From Macrocystis pyrifera (lineage: Eukaryota > Sar > Phaeophyceae > Laminariales > Laminariaceae): 64,000 nucleotides of DNA. Below the pieces are notes generated by a model that had not been told where the DNA came from, ran no database searches, and worked only from the letters and a program-made list of their open reading frames with translations. Both the position numbers and the translations under genes were made by a program. The DNA is taken from assembly GCA_031763025.1 (NCBI GenBank), contig JASSKH010000020.1, forward strand, positions 1,240,001-1,304,000, in the 5' to 3' direction. Shown here piece by piece: positions 1-13,461 of the stretch (position 1 is its first letter; each line of letters starts with the position of its first letter).

Positions 1-2423
1 GAATACTACAGCAGTTAATTCTTTGGTTCCAATACTACGGATCGTAGTGGAAGTTTGGAGGTGTTTTCTCAAAATATGTGGGATCAACTGACGAGAGCGC
101 ATAGCGTACGTAGGTGGAATTCGACCTACTACGTCGAAGCGGGAAGAGAGGGTCGAACTATTATCGCATGATAAAAGCAGGCACGAACGAATCGGAGTGG
201 GGAAGTGGGAGGACAGACTGCTTCTGAGTCTCCGGATGTTAGGTAACACTATCGCTAGGGGGAACAGGGGAAATAAGGTCGAACAAAATATGATGGACGA
301 ATCTATAAATCATCTCGGAAGTATAGTTCCTACAGTGCTGTGTGATCTTGATATGGCTGAGAATGACGAAAAAAGGTTCAGGTCGCTATGATTCCGAACA
401 GGGTACAACATTTGCGTGGCGCAGAGCGGAGTTTGATACAAATTACACGTAGTACCGTAGCTGTGTATATTGTCGACTATGTGTGGATTCCTGAATATCC
501 CTCGTAGAGGTGACCAGTCCCGGATGTGTCCATGCCGAACTGTTTCACACCTGATCTACATGTCGGCAGTCAAGCGCAAGTGGCGACGGTGGCGCGTTCG
601 CCGACCCTGAACCTGCGTCAGTCGAAGGATTCTCCTCCCGTGGACCATGCTTGGTTGGCGACCGCCAGAGTCTGATCACTCGAAACCATCCTGTGACGAC
701 TGCCGCTGATGAACTTCAAACCTCGACACCAGGTGCCTCTGCGTTCCATGTTTTGGGTTTACTTTTGGGTGCCACAAGGAACGACGAGGAGAGAACCGAA
801 TGACATACGAATACATTTGAATCCGCGTTCTTCACGTACATCCCCAGACAACTCGTTTTGACGTAGATTGAAATATCCAACAACGCATCAACCTATCAAA
901 AACCTTAAACAAGGCGCTTGATGACCTTCGTCACGAAGCATGTACCCGTTTATTGGTCGCTCAAACGTTTTGACACGATGAGAAGTGTACGGCCGATATA
1001 TTCCGGCATGTTTGATGTGTGGGGTTTCCTCATGGTCGTGCTATATAATTGTCGGGTTGAAGCTGTCCATCATGGGACTTTTATGTGTTTTTGTAGTTGC
1101 ATTTGACCTGTGCAGACTACGGTAGATGTATGTATACCACATGCTTCAATGTTTCCAATGGTGTCGAAACATGGCTGGAGATTAACAGGGCCCGCATTTC
1201 GCGGTTTTCCTTACCCATCGCATGCTTAATTTCCTTTCGTGGCATGCCCTTACTGTTCCCGGTGTCCTTGGAAACCTTTGAGCACAGGTTTCAACCCCTT
1301 CCCCGCAACATCTGCGGCGGCGCCAGTGGCTGCAGCCATCGCGACGATCATCAGGGCTGCCTGTTTCCCCAGGGTAGGTTCATCGAATGCCTCGATAGGT
1401 TTTCTGGAATGTTCCATTTGTACATATATACGGCATCCACTGAGCCTGGCATGGCGGGCTCGGGACCCCTGGTTAGGTGATGTTTATTGGTCGTGGCGAG
1501 AAAGCACACATATCGATGCAATTCCTGATGCATTTGGTTGGTGTTGCTTGATCAATACACGAAATAGTCACTGTCGACTATATGGCACATCCACAGAGGC
1601 ATGGAAGAGATGCATTCAACATGAATCTCATACTTAATACGTCCAACTATTCACGTCGAATATTATATTCAAGGTCGTAACCTTCAGCGACATGATGGAG
1701 ATGTTGACCGACTACGAGTACACGATCGATGCTACATCAGACGCCGGCGGAGCGCCGGAGACATTCGGATCGGAAGCTGGGTTCGGTATAATATCGGCAC
1801 AGCAGATGTGTCTATGGGTTGCTGAAAACTGTATGAGCACGTGCCGTGGTGAGTTCATTCATTCCATAGGCAGGTGTTACCGGTCTAAGGACCAGCGGTT
1901 CATGTTAATGGCGTCGTTATACGTGCTTTCGACATCTTCCAGCACGAACGGTGCAAGTTCATGCCGTCGTTGAAAATGTTTTCTTGCTCCCCCCACGGGC
2001 GTATCGAGCTTTGTATGTTCATGCAAAATCGCAGCACCCAGTAAAAAAAGTACCCTCACGTTTGCACGGCGTCTATCCGTCTAGCCTCCCCGTGTCGAAT
2101 AAGACCAGGGTATCTTGAACCTTGTTTAAGCACGCGTACACAGTAAATTCCGTGGTCTGGACTTATCCAAGACACGCATGCGATCGGTGCTCCTTAGAAT
2201 ATGGATCGTGGTATCATACTGGTTGATTTGGTTTTTGCTGATAATGAGGTACCGGGTGCTTTACTAGCGGGGCGTCATGTAAAACCTAGGCAAAGCATGC
2301 CGAGCACGAAGACCTTAATACACACCGAACGTCCTTTCTAGAACGCACGCCGCAAGACCAACATATCTCTCGTTGGGTTGTGCTCCCCGCCTCTGTACAT
2401 TTCAGGCGCGGACCCTATAATCC
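1..2423. other. No gene recognised
   Basis: Only short, unrelated open frames are present and none resembles a known family. A minus-strand frame at 1877-2059 reads like protein near its end (VLEDVESTYNDAINMNRW) and is followed by a GTAACA that could be a splice donor, but I cannot name it. A CAG at 2403-2405 after a pyrimidine stretch looks like a splice acceptor, but an in-frame TAA at 2418-2420 blocks simple extension of the next gene through it. Confidence 0.4.
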
Positions 2424-3329
2424 ATGGAGACCCTCACCCTTGTTGGACTGGCGGGTCAGAAGTTTGACTTTACCGGGCAGTCTAACAGCTGGTACGCCCT
2501 GCTTTCGGCGTGGGGCGCGGACCACGTGAACATGAGGGTCACAGCACCTATTGCCGACCTACCCGTGGTGACGTACATTACCGGCATCAGCGTTCAAACC
2601 GACGATGAAGACGGCGTCAACCACAGCATCGTCATCTTTGTCGGCGACCCCAGCGTACTTGACACCAGTTGCCCTGTGGATGGCCAACCATGCATCGGTG
2701 ACGGCGCCTTGACAGTGCTCTTGGACGGTGTAAGAGTTACTAGCCCCGGCGAGAATGATCTGGGACCCGGCGTCTCTCTTGTGGCCGCCAACATACCTGG
2801 CGAGTGCCGACCGTTTGGCTTCGAGCAGTACTGGCAGCAGAAGGTCCGCGAGGCCGAGCTCCACGCAGCCCGATCAGGCCGCCTTCTTTTAGCATCTCCG
2901 ACCATGGACCGCTGGATTGCAAACGATTATTCCGCGACAAATCCGGCCGAATGCAAGGAGTATGTGTCCAACGCGATGGAACACGACAGCCTTTTTACTC
3001 ACCAGTCTGACCATGTGTCGTTCAAGATAGTTACCCCAACCCTCACCCTGCGCCTCAACCACGGCAAGCTGCACCAGCTGAAGGAGAGGGACCCAACGGA
3101 CACTTTCAATATTCCAGACCACACCACTTTCCAGATGAACCTCGGGTTTATTGGCATCAAGCGGGATAAAACATTGCAAGGTATCATCGGAGAGACCTCC
3201 GTACCGACGATTGATCAAAATGGGGCTAAGATCATGTCGGGTCCTGAAGCCATTCGCGGCCAGGAAGATGACTACAAGGTGCACGGTCCACTCGGCAAGA
3301 CGTTCGAACAGCTTGTCACAGGCGTCTAA
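2424..3329 (+). CDS. Root-cap-domain-like protein, intact single-exon ORF
   Basis: A complete 301-residue frame. Residues 8-18 (GLAGQKFDFTG) match the opening of the root-cap / late-embryogenesis-like fold, in which a 'G.G..FDF.G' strand starts a von Willebrand-D-like beta domain. The last 49 residues begin GIIGETSVPT and continue with an acidic 'GQEDDYKV' segment, the usual end of the Root_cap region (the 'GVLGQTY ... GGED' motif in plants). A CP.....C pair lies mid-protein. The family is generally secreted or wall-associated and its biochemical role is not established. No signal peptide precedes GLAGQ: the ATG at 2424 is only seven codons upstream and the frame is closed by a stop at 2418-2420. 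A leader exon further upstream is therefore possible but not shown. The stop at 3327-3329 is followed by ordinary AT-rich DNA with no clear AATAAA. Family call from memory of the motifs; fairly sure it is a real gene. Confidence 0.8.
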   Translation: METLTLVGLAGQKFDFTGQSNSWYALLSAWGADHVNMRVTAPIADLPVVTYITGISVQTDDEDGVNHSIVIFVGDPSVLDTSCPVDGQPCIGDGALTVLLDGVRVTSPGENDLGPGVSLVAANIPGECRPFGFEQYWQQKVREAELHAARSGRLLLASPTMDRWIANDYSATNPAECKEYVSNAMEHDSLFTHQSDHVSFKIVTPTLTLRLNHGKLHQLKERDPTDTFNIPDHTTFQMNLGFIGIKRDKTLQGIIGETSVPTIDQNGAKIMSGPEAIRGQEDDYKVHGPLGKTFEQLVTGV

Positions 3330-6117
3330 TTGCAGGTGTGAGGAACTGACGACGAAGGCAACTGAAGTAGAAGCAAAAAACATGTGTTTGGCTACCCACT
3401 CGAAGAACTGCGTATATCATCCAATAATGCAATTTTACTACATATATATCTGCGATCAAACAATGTATACGCAGTAAGAGCGATATGCACAGGCACCATG
3501 GGATAGGTAAAGGGAAACATCTGCGTACTGTTCACACATAATTCGAGTATGTATATTATCACCTCGTTCACCTGAGGGGGGCCATTCTCGAAATATTAGT
3601 CGCTCAGCAGTGTAACCTATCAACACAGCTTATCTCCCACACAAAGGTGGCTCTACGCCGACAGTCAAGCCGAACCAGGAAGCAAGTGTCGGGGTAGGCC
3701 CCGCCTCCACCTGATGCTCACCTTTTTTTGCGGTCATACCATGCCACTCAAACTACTTCAGAAGCACATTGATGCACGAAGTATGATAATTCCAATGCGT
3801 GCTCTTGAACCGTCGCCACAGGCGTCATTTGTTTTAGCCGACACATCGAATTGTTCAAAATGGCACAGTCGTGTTTTATACGGCTGTGGAGACGTTGCTT
3901 CAATAGGGACAGAACCTTTGGGCAGAAATCAAAGAATTCGAATGACGGAAACCCTTAACCCAACTCGTGTCGGTGTTCAATTATTGTGTTTGCAATATTT
4001 TTCGTTTTATACCTAGGCCATGGAATTTCTGACCGGGTAAAACTTACTCCCTTTATCCAGGGTCAGATGTAGGTTGGGGTAAAGAGCTCGTCTTGTGACG
4101 AAGCTCACAAACTTCAGTTCGCGCCTCCATCGTAGTAGCCGTCTGTTGAACCGGCAAGCCGGTCCTTCGAACGCATTATAGAGTGCTCTGTCGGTTAATG
4201 TTGCCACCTCAATATCATCGTCGGTATACTACATGTTTGACTGCGCCCTACCACACACAAATTGTGTGAGGGAAGATTAACGATGTCCTACAAGGTCGGT
4301 CACATATATAGTAAGAACGCACCATCGAGGTGTTTCGTGACAAGATTGCCGTACATTCCCTCCCTCCTCTCAAAAAAGATGCTGCCATTGTATCACACGG
4401 TTCTCTTGAATGGAAACTCAGCGGTGCCGTTTGTTCGTTGCATGTGCAGGCGCGCGTCCTCACGTCAGCACACCAACGACACGGCGACCATTGCAAGCCA
4501 AGGTGGCAGCTGGTGGAGAACCTCGCCCGTCGGAAGCAACAAAGGCTTTTGACGACCAACAAGCAGCATACCCTCCCTACTGTACTGCCACAATGGTACT
4601 TCGATCTGTCTCGCACACATCCTCAAGTAACGCTCCATGTTTGCGCTGTTGGAAGAGCTAAGCTGAGCGGGCGTCGCCATTAATCAGATTCATAATGCAA
4701 GATGTATCACACGTTGATTTTTACGCCTACACTGTATGTTATATCCTGGATTTATTGTAGATGGTGGTAACACACAAGATTATGCTTCAACTGCTGTGCA
4801 CCACGTGCGTACCCGCTTGAGTTGGAAAAACATTTTTCATAAGCGACATAACACTTGACGTGTTGAAGAGGAAGCATCCGAATACACATCTACCTGCGCT
4901 TGAGGGTGGCAAGTGATGGATGCTAGTCGAACGTTGGGTGTGGCTGAGAAAACTATATCGCTAACAGAAGGCCGCAGGGGTTCTGCTGCCAAGCTAGACC
5001 TATGCATTATGCTGTTGTGCTGGCTGCGGTAGGGCTGAACAACATTTCGGCGCGTTTCCGTCGCCTTGGTATTCTAGAACATGGTTGGTAGAGCGGCGAA
5101 ACATATAGGCAATAGACGCCTCCCCCGCGCGGTGTTGTACAGCGGGCGAAAGACGTGACCTAGCCAAGCGATTCTCACTATTTTAGCGGATATATAGTAG
5201 CGACGGGGGTTAGACAGAACAACTGCAACCACCATCGCTCGGGGTCGAGACCGCATTTCTATGCGTACGTAGTGACCGGGGAGGGTATGCACAAGGCTCG
5301 GCCTTTTTCGTTGACAAGTGAGTGTCCCTGACGACGTAGAGCCTTCGTCTCAGTTTTCCTTCATGTGAGAATGCATTGTCGTTTCTGGCGTAGAGCCCGG
5401 AACTGGATGAGAGTGCGCAGCAAGCCCTCCGGTGATCGTAGCGGCGCCGTTGGAACCTGGAACAAGCTTCACGAGGTTTGGCAAACAGCGTCCAATTGAA
5501 ATTTGGTTTTGAGTTATATTGTATTTGTTTATCTTGAGTCCACACAACATCACCCAGAGCTGCAGCTCCTCCAAGGTATAGCTCTAGAGATATGTTATGT
5601 ATGCATTGTGCCCTTTAAAGTCTGTTCGAAGGCTCAAATGTCACTAGATAATCCGCTTTGTTGTTTCCAAATATGCCTATACCGGAAAATTATTGAGCTC
5701 ATTTCCATAATATATTCGATATTATACGGCAGTGCTCCGATGGGCGTTTCGGGATTGCTTCAAGGTGACTGCTCAGGACTGTGTTATCAAGTAGGTGCAC
5801 GTAGGCGCTTCGGTAACAAACATACACGACTTGGAAAACAATACAGGGATTTGCGACAACGATCCGCTTTCGAAGTTTGACAAAAGGTGGTGAATGCAAC
5901 ACGGGAATCCAGAGTTGTTTTGGTCATGTTTTAGGTCCAATAACTTACCACTCCCCCGCTGCAATGGAATATTTATACCCGTGGGCGTTTTGGGTGCTCT
6001 TGGATACGGCGAATTTCACCCACATGGCGAACAGCAGACGTCTACGGTAGGTAAATCAGTTACTTCGTCGGCAGTATACTCTGTAAATCATGGCAGTAGC
6101 TCATAGCCGCGCCATGT
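3330..6117. other. No gene recognised
   Basis: Contains several overlapping open frames between about 4250 and 4680 on both strands (the longest, 117 residues, at 4330-4683 plus). The composition is coding-like but no family is recognisable and no frame dominates. The rest is AT-rich intergenic sequence. Confidence 0.4.
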
Positions 6118-6372
6118 CTGATGCATTTTGATTGGCTGATTGGTTGGTTTTATGTTTTCCCAAATGGTTGCAGAAACATTTTTTGGCGTGTTTTTCCAGG
6201 GTCTGGGGGATGAGGGATGAAGGAGCCCTTGACCTCACAACAACTAGTACTCTACAACTTTAATTGAGTTTATAGGACAATATCTCTTCTTTCGCTCCTG
6301 CGCCTCATGGCAAGGTCGACCGGTGCACCACCCGGCGCACGAATTGTTCCCTCATGCTCGTGGTATGAAGGG
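6118..6372 (+). repeat. Solo copy of a Copia-type end/leader repeat
   Basis: Matches, with many substitutions, the left end repeat of the Copia-family element at 32.8 kb and the copies at 12.4 and 15.1 kb. The most conserved block is CGCCTCATGGCAAGGTCGA followed by an ACCCGGCGCACGA-like segment; the CTCTTCTTTCGCTCC box precedes it. No gag-like reading follows, so this looks like an old end remnant. It is the most divergent of the copies by eye. Confidence 0.6.
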
Positions 6373-9300
6373 TCCGTCAAGTTAAACCAAATATGTGAAC
6401 GATTTCGAGATGATGTTTTGTGCTGCTAACTCGCAACGTTGAGTTTAAGAAAACACCTTGCGAGTCTTTGATGGCTGCGTACGACGGCTTTCCGCCGCAC
6501 ACGGCGCCCTCACACACCTAATGAGGAGCGTCCATGAGGTTCGCGAGTTGAAATTGCTTGGAGCTATAGCTGCCCGCAAGTGAAAGTGCAAACCTTCAGA
6601 TCTGCATTGTATTTTGTCTTCTTGTGTGTACTCCAAATGTCGACCAGTTTCGACTGCTGCAGCACCTCTAGGTTGAGGTGAAGGCCTCTGTTGAGATAGT
6701 GGGAAAGGTCAATATAACTATAATCACAAGCGGCTGTGATGAAGCTCTTTGGGTATACACTTAATCTCTGGTAAGCACGAGCCAGCCGAACGCGTAAACG
6801 CAGCGCGTCAAAAAAAAGCCCCAGCGTGTGTAACGGTAAAGCATATGCCAGATACCTGGTAAAGAGCATGGATTCATCGAGAGACCTGGGGATGGGAGAG
6901 GGGTAAGATCATCCGTGTCCTCAGTGACGTTCATAATGTCGGCGTTGTTTATTGTGATTTCTTGTGCTTTCTCGTATGGTGTCTTGATCTTGACCACGGG
7001 GTATACTGTTTATAAAAGCCAAATATGTTGTACATGGTAACCTTTACGGATGCCGCACGAAATCTGTTGTTGCCATATGTATGACGACCAAAGCAACGTG
7101 AACCCGAATTGGCTTAACAGCACATGCTATCGCTCAATGGGTTCGATGGACGTTCAAGCTGGCGCTGATGCGCTTGGTTGATAGCGGAACAACTATCATA
7201 CCTGACCAAGGGACCAAGAATGACTGAGTGCAACAGATTCATTGGGGTATATGCGGGTCCTTAAAGGAGAAACAGCCTGCTCAGCTGTTGTCTTGGCCCG
7301 CAAAAAAAAAACGCAATTGCTCCATTACAATGCCGCCCTGTGCTGGGACGTCCAGAGCTTCGCAATAAGTCGTCGTCTAACATGTAAAACGTTAAACGCT
7401 CTGATCCAATGTCGAACAGATAATTTTAATACCAGCTTTTTACAGATGTCCGTTCAAAATACCAGAAGGTTTCGATTATATTGCAGAACGTACAAAGAAG
7501 ACGACTTCTGTTTTTATCGCACTACACACTCTCGCACTGTTGTCTATCTGCTTTATCCAGCACGTATCCTTATGGATGCAGCTCTGCTGGCCAGTGTCGC
7601 CCCAACAAATAGCGACGTTTCCTTGTACCGAACGTAGAATATACCTAATAGTCTACGTAGCCTACATGTACCAAACCATATAACAACGAGCAAATCAGAA
7701 GCATATCAACATATTGAACGAGAGCTTATCTCCAAGAATGATGCTCTCGGGGCACGTCGTGGTTGGGCATAGCTGCTCTTGTCGCTGTCGGTGCGTGGTT
7801 TGAGGTATATTTTCTGCGCTCCGAGTTTCCCATTTTTGTCATGATTCGTCTCCTGTTATATTTGTCAATTGTTCTTTCGTCTCGCCCTCACTCTGTCCGC
7901 CTCGGAGGGTGGCGAGTAAACTGGGCAGTTTAAGCTCATCAGGATCCCAGACATTGTGTCAACGGGAGTGAGTATGTAGTGACTAATCGACCCCTTGCCA
8001 CCCTGTACACGCTACAGAATATCGAAATTGAAAATGTTCGATTCCCTTGTAAACTGCACATCGAGTTCGCTTGGACGTTCTTCCTCGGTGCCTGAATCAC
8101 CGTTTTTCTATTCACTCAACACGTACAATATGTGTCGACTGCCGTTTGGCTGGTTCCAGGATCTAAGGCTTTGGAGAACATTCTGGAGACACGATATCTG
8201 TGAACCATATGTCTGCCCTTCCCAGCGTTAATGAGATAGGCCAACACCTGGCTGCTGAATTATCGGTTGGTGTGTGTCCGACGACATCTGCAGGTTCAAC
8301 ACAATCCGGAGCCTTCATCAGGTCTAACTCGTCAGCATCCCTGGAGGTGGTCATAGTGTGAACTCAGGACTAGTGTGGGGCTCGACGACAGTATTTCAGG
8401 GCATCATTCGACGGACGCGTGCGCGGGGCGACGGGTTTTACACTCACTAATGTGGACTGGCATTTGTTTAGCGTGCCGCAAGCGAGTCGTTTTCTTAGTT
8501 CAAGCTGATTACAGCGAACGGCGTGACGTTTTAGTCTCAACGTTTTTCTCGCACGTAGAAAACAAGTTTGACAACGAAATTTATCAGAATTGTTTCCCAT
8601 AACCACACGGAAAACGTCGTGTTGGCCATGTTCGAAAAAGTGATATTTTGCTCAATGAGGCACGTCTAAGGGTTTTTTTTTGTCTTAATTTCGGGTAACT
8701 TTACCCAAACTGCAAGACTGCAAAAAAAAAAAAAAAAAATACTACAAAAAAGCTGTATATTTTTAGGATGGCCATGAATAGTACACCTGACAAATTTCGT
8801 TTTCCAAGTCGTCTTCTCCCAGTATGTAAAATTTATTGTTGTCTTCACATTAAGTTGACCTCTCTACCCAGTTTCATCACCTCACACAGTGTCTGTCCTG
8901 GTTCCTTATGCTAGCGAGATACTGACTCTGTGATCACAGATGGTGAGATAAAGGAATATTAAAAAAATATAAGTAAATACCTAGTCAGGGGTCAAACAAG
9001 TGAAGTGCCAGCGTACCGGGTGCAAAAACACAAGAACACAAGCAAGGTTTGACACAAATCACAAAAAAAGACAATAAGACAAACAAATCTGCAATTGAAC
9101 AGAAAACAAATCACGCAAGGAGATCGGAAAGGCTGCTAGATGGAAATAAAACGTACTCAGAAAGGACAGATAGCTGCCGCACGGACGAAGCAACACTATG
9201 GAGCGCAAGATACAGGCCTACGGACGCCGGGGCGGGCAAAAAGAATCAGCGTGAGAGATAAGGAAAAACGTCAAAAGGACGGAAGAAGTGGAAAAATGAT

Positions 9301-9515
9301 AACATCGTACTCCAGGCGGTAATTGTCACATGGGTACCCGTCTGACCTAAGGAATCGATTCGGGAACCTAGCCACACCGTTTGCAGTCGCCTTCGTATTC
9401 TCGTCAATAGCGGTGCCAAGTGTCAGTACTGCTGCTTTCGCCCCCCCCCCCCGCCTCCCCCTCCCCTCATTGAACAACTCAACAAGAACAAACAACCTCT
9501 CCTAGACTTCAACAA
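6373..9515. other. No gene recognised; short A-tracts
   Basis: Holds one 131-residue open frame (7242-7637 plus) without recognisable similarity, a poly-A tract near 8721-8739 and an A-rich stretch at 9050-9300. Nothing else is supportable. Confidence 0.4.
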
Positions 9516-10170
9516 TTAGTCGAACGGATACCTAGCCACCCGATCAATCATTGTGTTTCTGGATTCGTGGACAGCTGAAGCAGTATGGCTGCCGCCCCGT
9601 TCCCCCCTCTCCTTGTCGCTGCTCTTAGCTCCCTCGGCTGCGTGGCACAGCCGTCTTCTCTGCGCGTCGTCTTTGTGCCACCTCGCCATTAAACAGTCTG
9701 CTGCTTCGACGAAACACCTGTACCACTTCCCGCCCTTCTCAGCCGCCCTCGGCATTCATGCCGTCTCTACTCCGAACAGCAAAGGGAAGCTGTCCGTGAG
9801 CGTCTAAGTGGCATGCAAAACGCTGAGGTCGTCTGCTAGACTTTGGGCCCAGTTCCTTTCTGGTCGATCTGGTCCTGGGTTCTTCCCACCAGCCGTTGTC
9901 CCAAAGATTTCCCGGCGAGTCAGCCGCTCATTGGTCGTCCACTGTACGCCCCCCACAAAGAGGAGGCGTCGGTTGCGGATGGTCCGTGCAACGCTTTCGC
10001 AGCGTGCTTTTTTGAGGGCCTTGGCGTACGACGTATGAGGTGGTCAGTGCGTTGTCGGGGCTTGAAGCCCAAAGTGTTTCTTGTTAAAGCAAACATTTCC
10101 ACTGGATTTCCGAAGAGGTTTATCCATTACTCTAGTGGTTCTGCAGGCGTTTTAAAATCATCGCTGTAAG
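9516..10170 (-). mobile_element. LINE fragment, C-terminal end of the RT ORF
   Basis: Read on the minus strand, three frames in succession give pieces of the C-terminal region of a non-LTR retrotransposon ORF2: first GFKPRQRTDHLI, then AKALKKARCES, RNRRLLFVGGVQWTTNERL and FGTTAGGKNPGPDRP, finally GKWYRCFVEAADCLMARWHK. The same C-terminal region ends the LINE piece at 57.9-58.2 kb (FMVRWHQDEA). It lies downstream of RT and has no catalytic role I can name. At least two frame changes and an internal stop separate the pieces, so it is dead. The body of the element upstream is absent. Family recognised from memory of multi-copy algal and protist LINEs; clade not assigned. Confidence 0.75.
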
Positions 10171-12277
10171 GCTTGAATATCAGAACACGTATTACGGACG
10201 TCTCCCCGTTAGAGTTACGATTATGTCCACAAGTCTTCAGTCGAGTTATTCGACGTATTGGCCAATAGAATGCGTGAACAAAGACCAGATCGGTTTTGGT
10301 TTGATCGCTGCATAATGCCTACGCAACACCGCCTCTTCAAGTACAACGAACACATCACGTACCCCACTATCTACAGCTAGGACACCAATACCAGCTACAT
10401 CAATATGTTTCCCGTTTCGATGTTGTCACGTTGATAGGCTAAATATTGTAAGTTTCACGATGCCCAAAGTTTTGTTTACCCGAAGGTGAAACCTTATCCT
10501 AATGTTGGAACGAGCTGAGGGGCGCAAAGGCGGTGTCGTGGCTACATTCGGGAAGGCCAGTAGCCGGGCGGAACGTTACAACGGTATTAAAACAAAGTAG
10601 TGCACCTTCCAAAACAATTTTGGAAACGAAGTCCATTTCGTCTCGACGAAACCAAGAAATCAGCTCTACTAGGAAAACGCCCAAAAAAGGCTAATAGTAC
10701 AAAGGGAATCCAGCCTAAGCCCGGTTCTTTTGATGTCATTTCGCGTATACGCAGGTGTAAGTGTCCTGTGTGTATGGCCATCACATTTAACCGCTATTTT
10801 TGCCACACTATACAGTACATGAAGACACCCAGTGTCCGCCCTGGTCCCTTATTCCAGATACGCTAAGTACGTACAAGGGGCTTCGCCGGCGGCCTGGACT
10901 ACCGCCAGTCGCCTACTTACGTCATGCCAAAAGGAGGACAAAGTAGAGCGTTGTGGTGACGAATGATGATCAAACGTAATGCCATGAGTTGGGAGCATTC
11001 TACACAATTTCCAGCGCAATATCCTAGTGACGTTCTGATCATGTACGACCTTTGGTTATATATCCGACACATATATTGCAGCTTGTGCATGCTGTTGTAG
11101 CGCCTCATGCATGTATGACCGCTACACACTGTCCAGCGTGAAAAGGGTAGCCAAAAGGGAAACATAGGTACGTAGATCTCCATAGAGGCTGGTTCAGGCG
11201 TTGCTTACGAATGGCTATGGCTACCGATACGCTATTGCTTTATCACGAACTCCCGTCTTCGGCGACGTCACCACGAGCGCTGTACCCCAGTCAGATGCCC
11301 GCCTTATTCGAACACTGTAAACACATCATATTCAATTTGTTGCGCGTATATGACGGGTGTGTAGGAAATAAAGGGTAATCCATGCTGAGGGTTAGTCTAT
11401 ACGACGAGCGAGCGGTGATAATACACGTCAATTTGATATCTAGACTCTGTTTTATTTTTTCCGACCTTGACTTAACTCTATTGTCTAGGATTCGGAGTTG
11501 GTCTCGCTTTTGAGCTGTGTGCCTTAACATAAGTTTCTTATTGTTCGTGTCGATCTGAGCATTTATGCTTAACGTGATACATCTTCATTACGGGCGCCTA
11601 CTATTTTTCGGCGATTGGATGGGAGGTGTGTTGGAGTTGTTCAGTCACGAAGACCGAATATCAGCTCCTTTTGTTGGCCGTTGTGTCTAGCAGCGCTCGG
11701 ACTAAACCGTCGGACGTGTCACGCAACTCACAAAATTGGGACTCAACCGTTCAATCCGCCGTGCTCTCAGATGACTGCATGATACGTGTTTCCAGCGAAC
11801 GTTTCGTATTGCGAGTAGTGTGAGTATTTCGGTACATACTGGAGTCCGATTACTGCGTGTAAGGAAATTTTGCGCAGTACTGAAGACCTCAATACTGCAA
11901 GTATTGACAGTGTGAGCAGCATCAAAAGTATCACACAACGAAATACTTGAATACAGACCCACCGTGAATCAGAGCTACTGGTCTAGTTGCACTCGTACTC
12001 TCACTTTGTTTGATATAACCGACAACGTAGAATATCGGTACCAACATACCACACACAATGATGTAACGGGCCTAATGTACACGTTGATATACCCTTCATG
12101 GCGTTTGAGGTGAAAGGACCCCATAGAAAGCGCCATCAAATTCGTTTCGGATGATGTCGTTTCTTAGGTAATGGCGGTGTTACGTTTCTCGATGACAAAA
12201 ATACAACCAAGGTCGGCCTACAGGTTGGTTGGACGCTCGAAACTCTAGAGGAAGTCGCACAGCACGAGTAGATTCCT
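10171..12277. other. No gene recognised
   Basis: Short frames only. At 11825-11955 there is a small patch rich in AGTATT/CAGTACT-type motifs resembling the GTACT-rich blocks at 59.5 and 63.1 kb, possibly a remnant of the same family. Confidence 0.4.
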
Positions 12278-12353
12278 GTGAGACTTGCAGTCCCGTTTTG
12301 GGGACAAACTACTTATATTTTGAGGCGCGTTCGCCCATAACGGGACTTGTAGG
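12278..12353. mobile_element. Small fold-back MITE, degenerate copy
   Basis: A ~76-bp segment with AGTCCCGTTTTGGGGACAAAC at one side and AACGGGACTT at the other, forming an imperfect inverted repeat. It matches the better copy at 24707-24787 in sequence and spacing. No coding capacity. Confidence 0.5.
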
Positions 12354-12384
12354 ACGTACCAGTTGCTCATAGTCGCGTAATTGT

Positions 12385-12975
12385 CTGAGGTGATTTGACT
12401 GGCTGATTGGTATGATTTATGTAGTTTCAATCTGTGTGTGGAGATAACGGGAGTCGGTCACGTCTCTGCAGACGGAGATGGGATGCATATTTCTTTGTTA
12501 ACGGCTTCCAAGGGTCCCAGGATGGCGACGCGAGGCGCCCTATCTCACACTTGCTTTGAAATGTGCGTCACTAAATTGACAAGGGGTATACTTCTCAGCT
12601 TCCGCTACTGCGCCTTATGGCAAGGTCGATCGATGCACGACCCGGCACACGAGTTGCACCATCACGTTAGTATTTAAATACATGCCACGGTGACTCGGCC
12701 ACAGGTTGCACCATTGATCTATCTTCATTCTCGACGCTGGGCGTCGAAGACCAACAACAAGCGCTCGATTACTTTGTTGTGGAAGGAACCGTGGCTGACA
12801 GTCGATGTGTTGCTCAGAAGCACGGATACCAGAAGCTGGCAACGGCGAAGGATCATACGACCGCAACCGCATAAAAGGAAGTTAATTGGAAAGAGAGCAT
12901 CCAGGCCCAAGACAAGGAATCTAGGGGCATCGAGAACCAACCCCAAGCCGATCCTGTGCAGGATTTTGTGAAAGC
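12385..12975 (+). mobile_element. 5' piece of a Copia-family element (fossil)
   Basis: The end repeat (12385-12680, with the ATGGCAAGGTCGA block) is followed by a gag start-like reading whose first residues (DLSSFSTLGVED) match those of the element at 33.09 kb (DFPSFSSLSVEE). It is broken and old. It faces a second, oppositely oriented 5' piece that ends at 15.34 kb; the sequence between 12976 and 13461 belongs to neither with certainty. Confidence 0.65.
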
Positions 12976-13461
12976 AATACCTTGGGCATCAGCGACAGGC
13001 GACTTCCAGCAACGAGGAAGGCGGGTGGGGCCTTATTTGTCATAGGTCACAGGACGGGACGATGGCACAAGGTGTTCGGTAGTTTTGCGAACGTGGCTAA
13101 GGAGAGGATGCATTATTTCAGACTGTACGGACTACTGACAACCTTTTCCAACCGAATGGAGTACCAGCTATGTGAGAACAGTTGGCTACGGAACGGCGGC
13201 CTGAAGTAATTGCGATTACTGTTAATAGAGTCCGTCAGACAAGTATTTCTTATTATTTTGTTAAACCTGGGATACTGAACACCAGAAAGCATGGGCGTTG
13301 CGCGTCAATCGCTCAACCTAGTAGGGGTTTGGGGATCAGGTCTGAGGAGATATCTACGAAGGAATGAACGGTTCAGGTTGAGCGATAGGGATATCGTGGG
13401 GGATCAGGAGGAGCTGATTGGGCCGGAGGGAGAAGAGCAGGTCACAAACGTGGAAGAGGAC

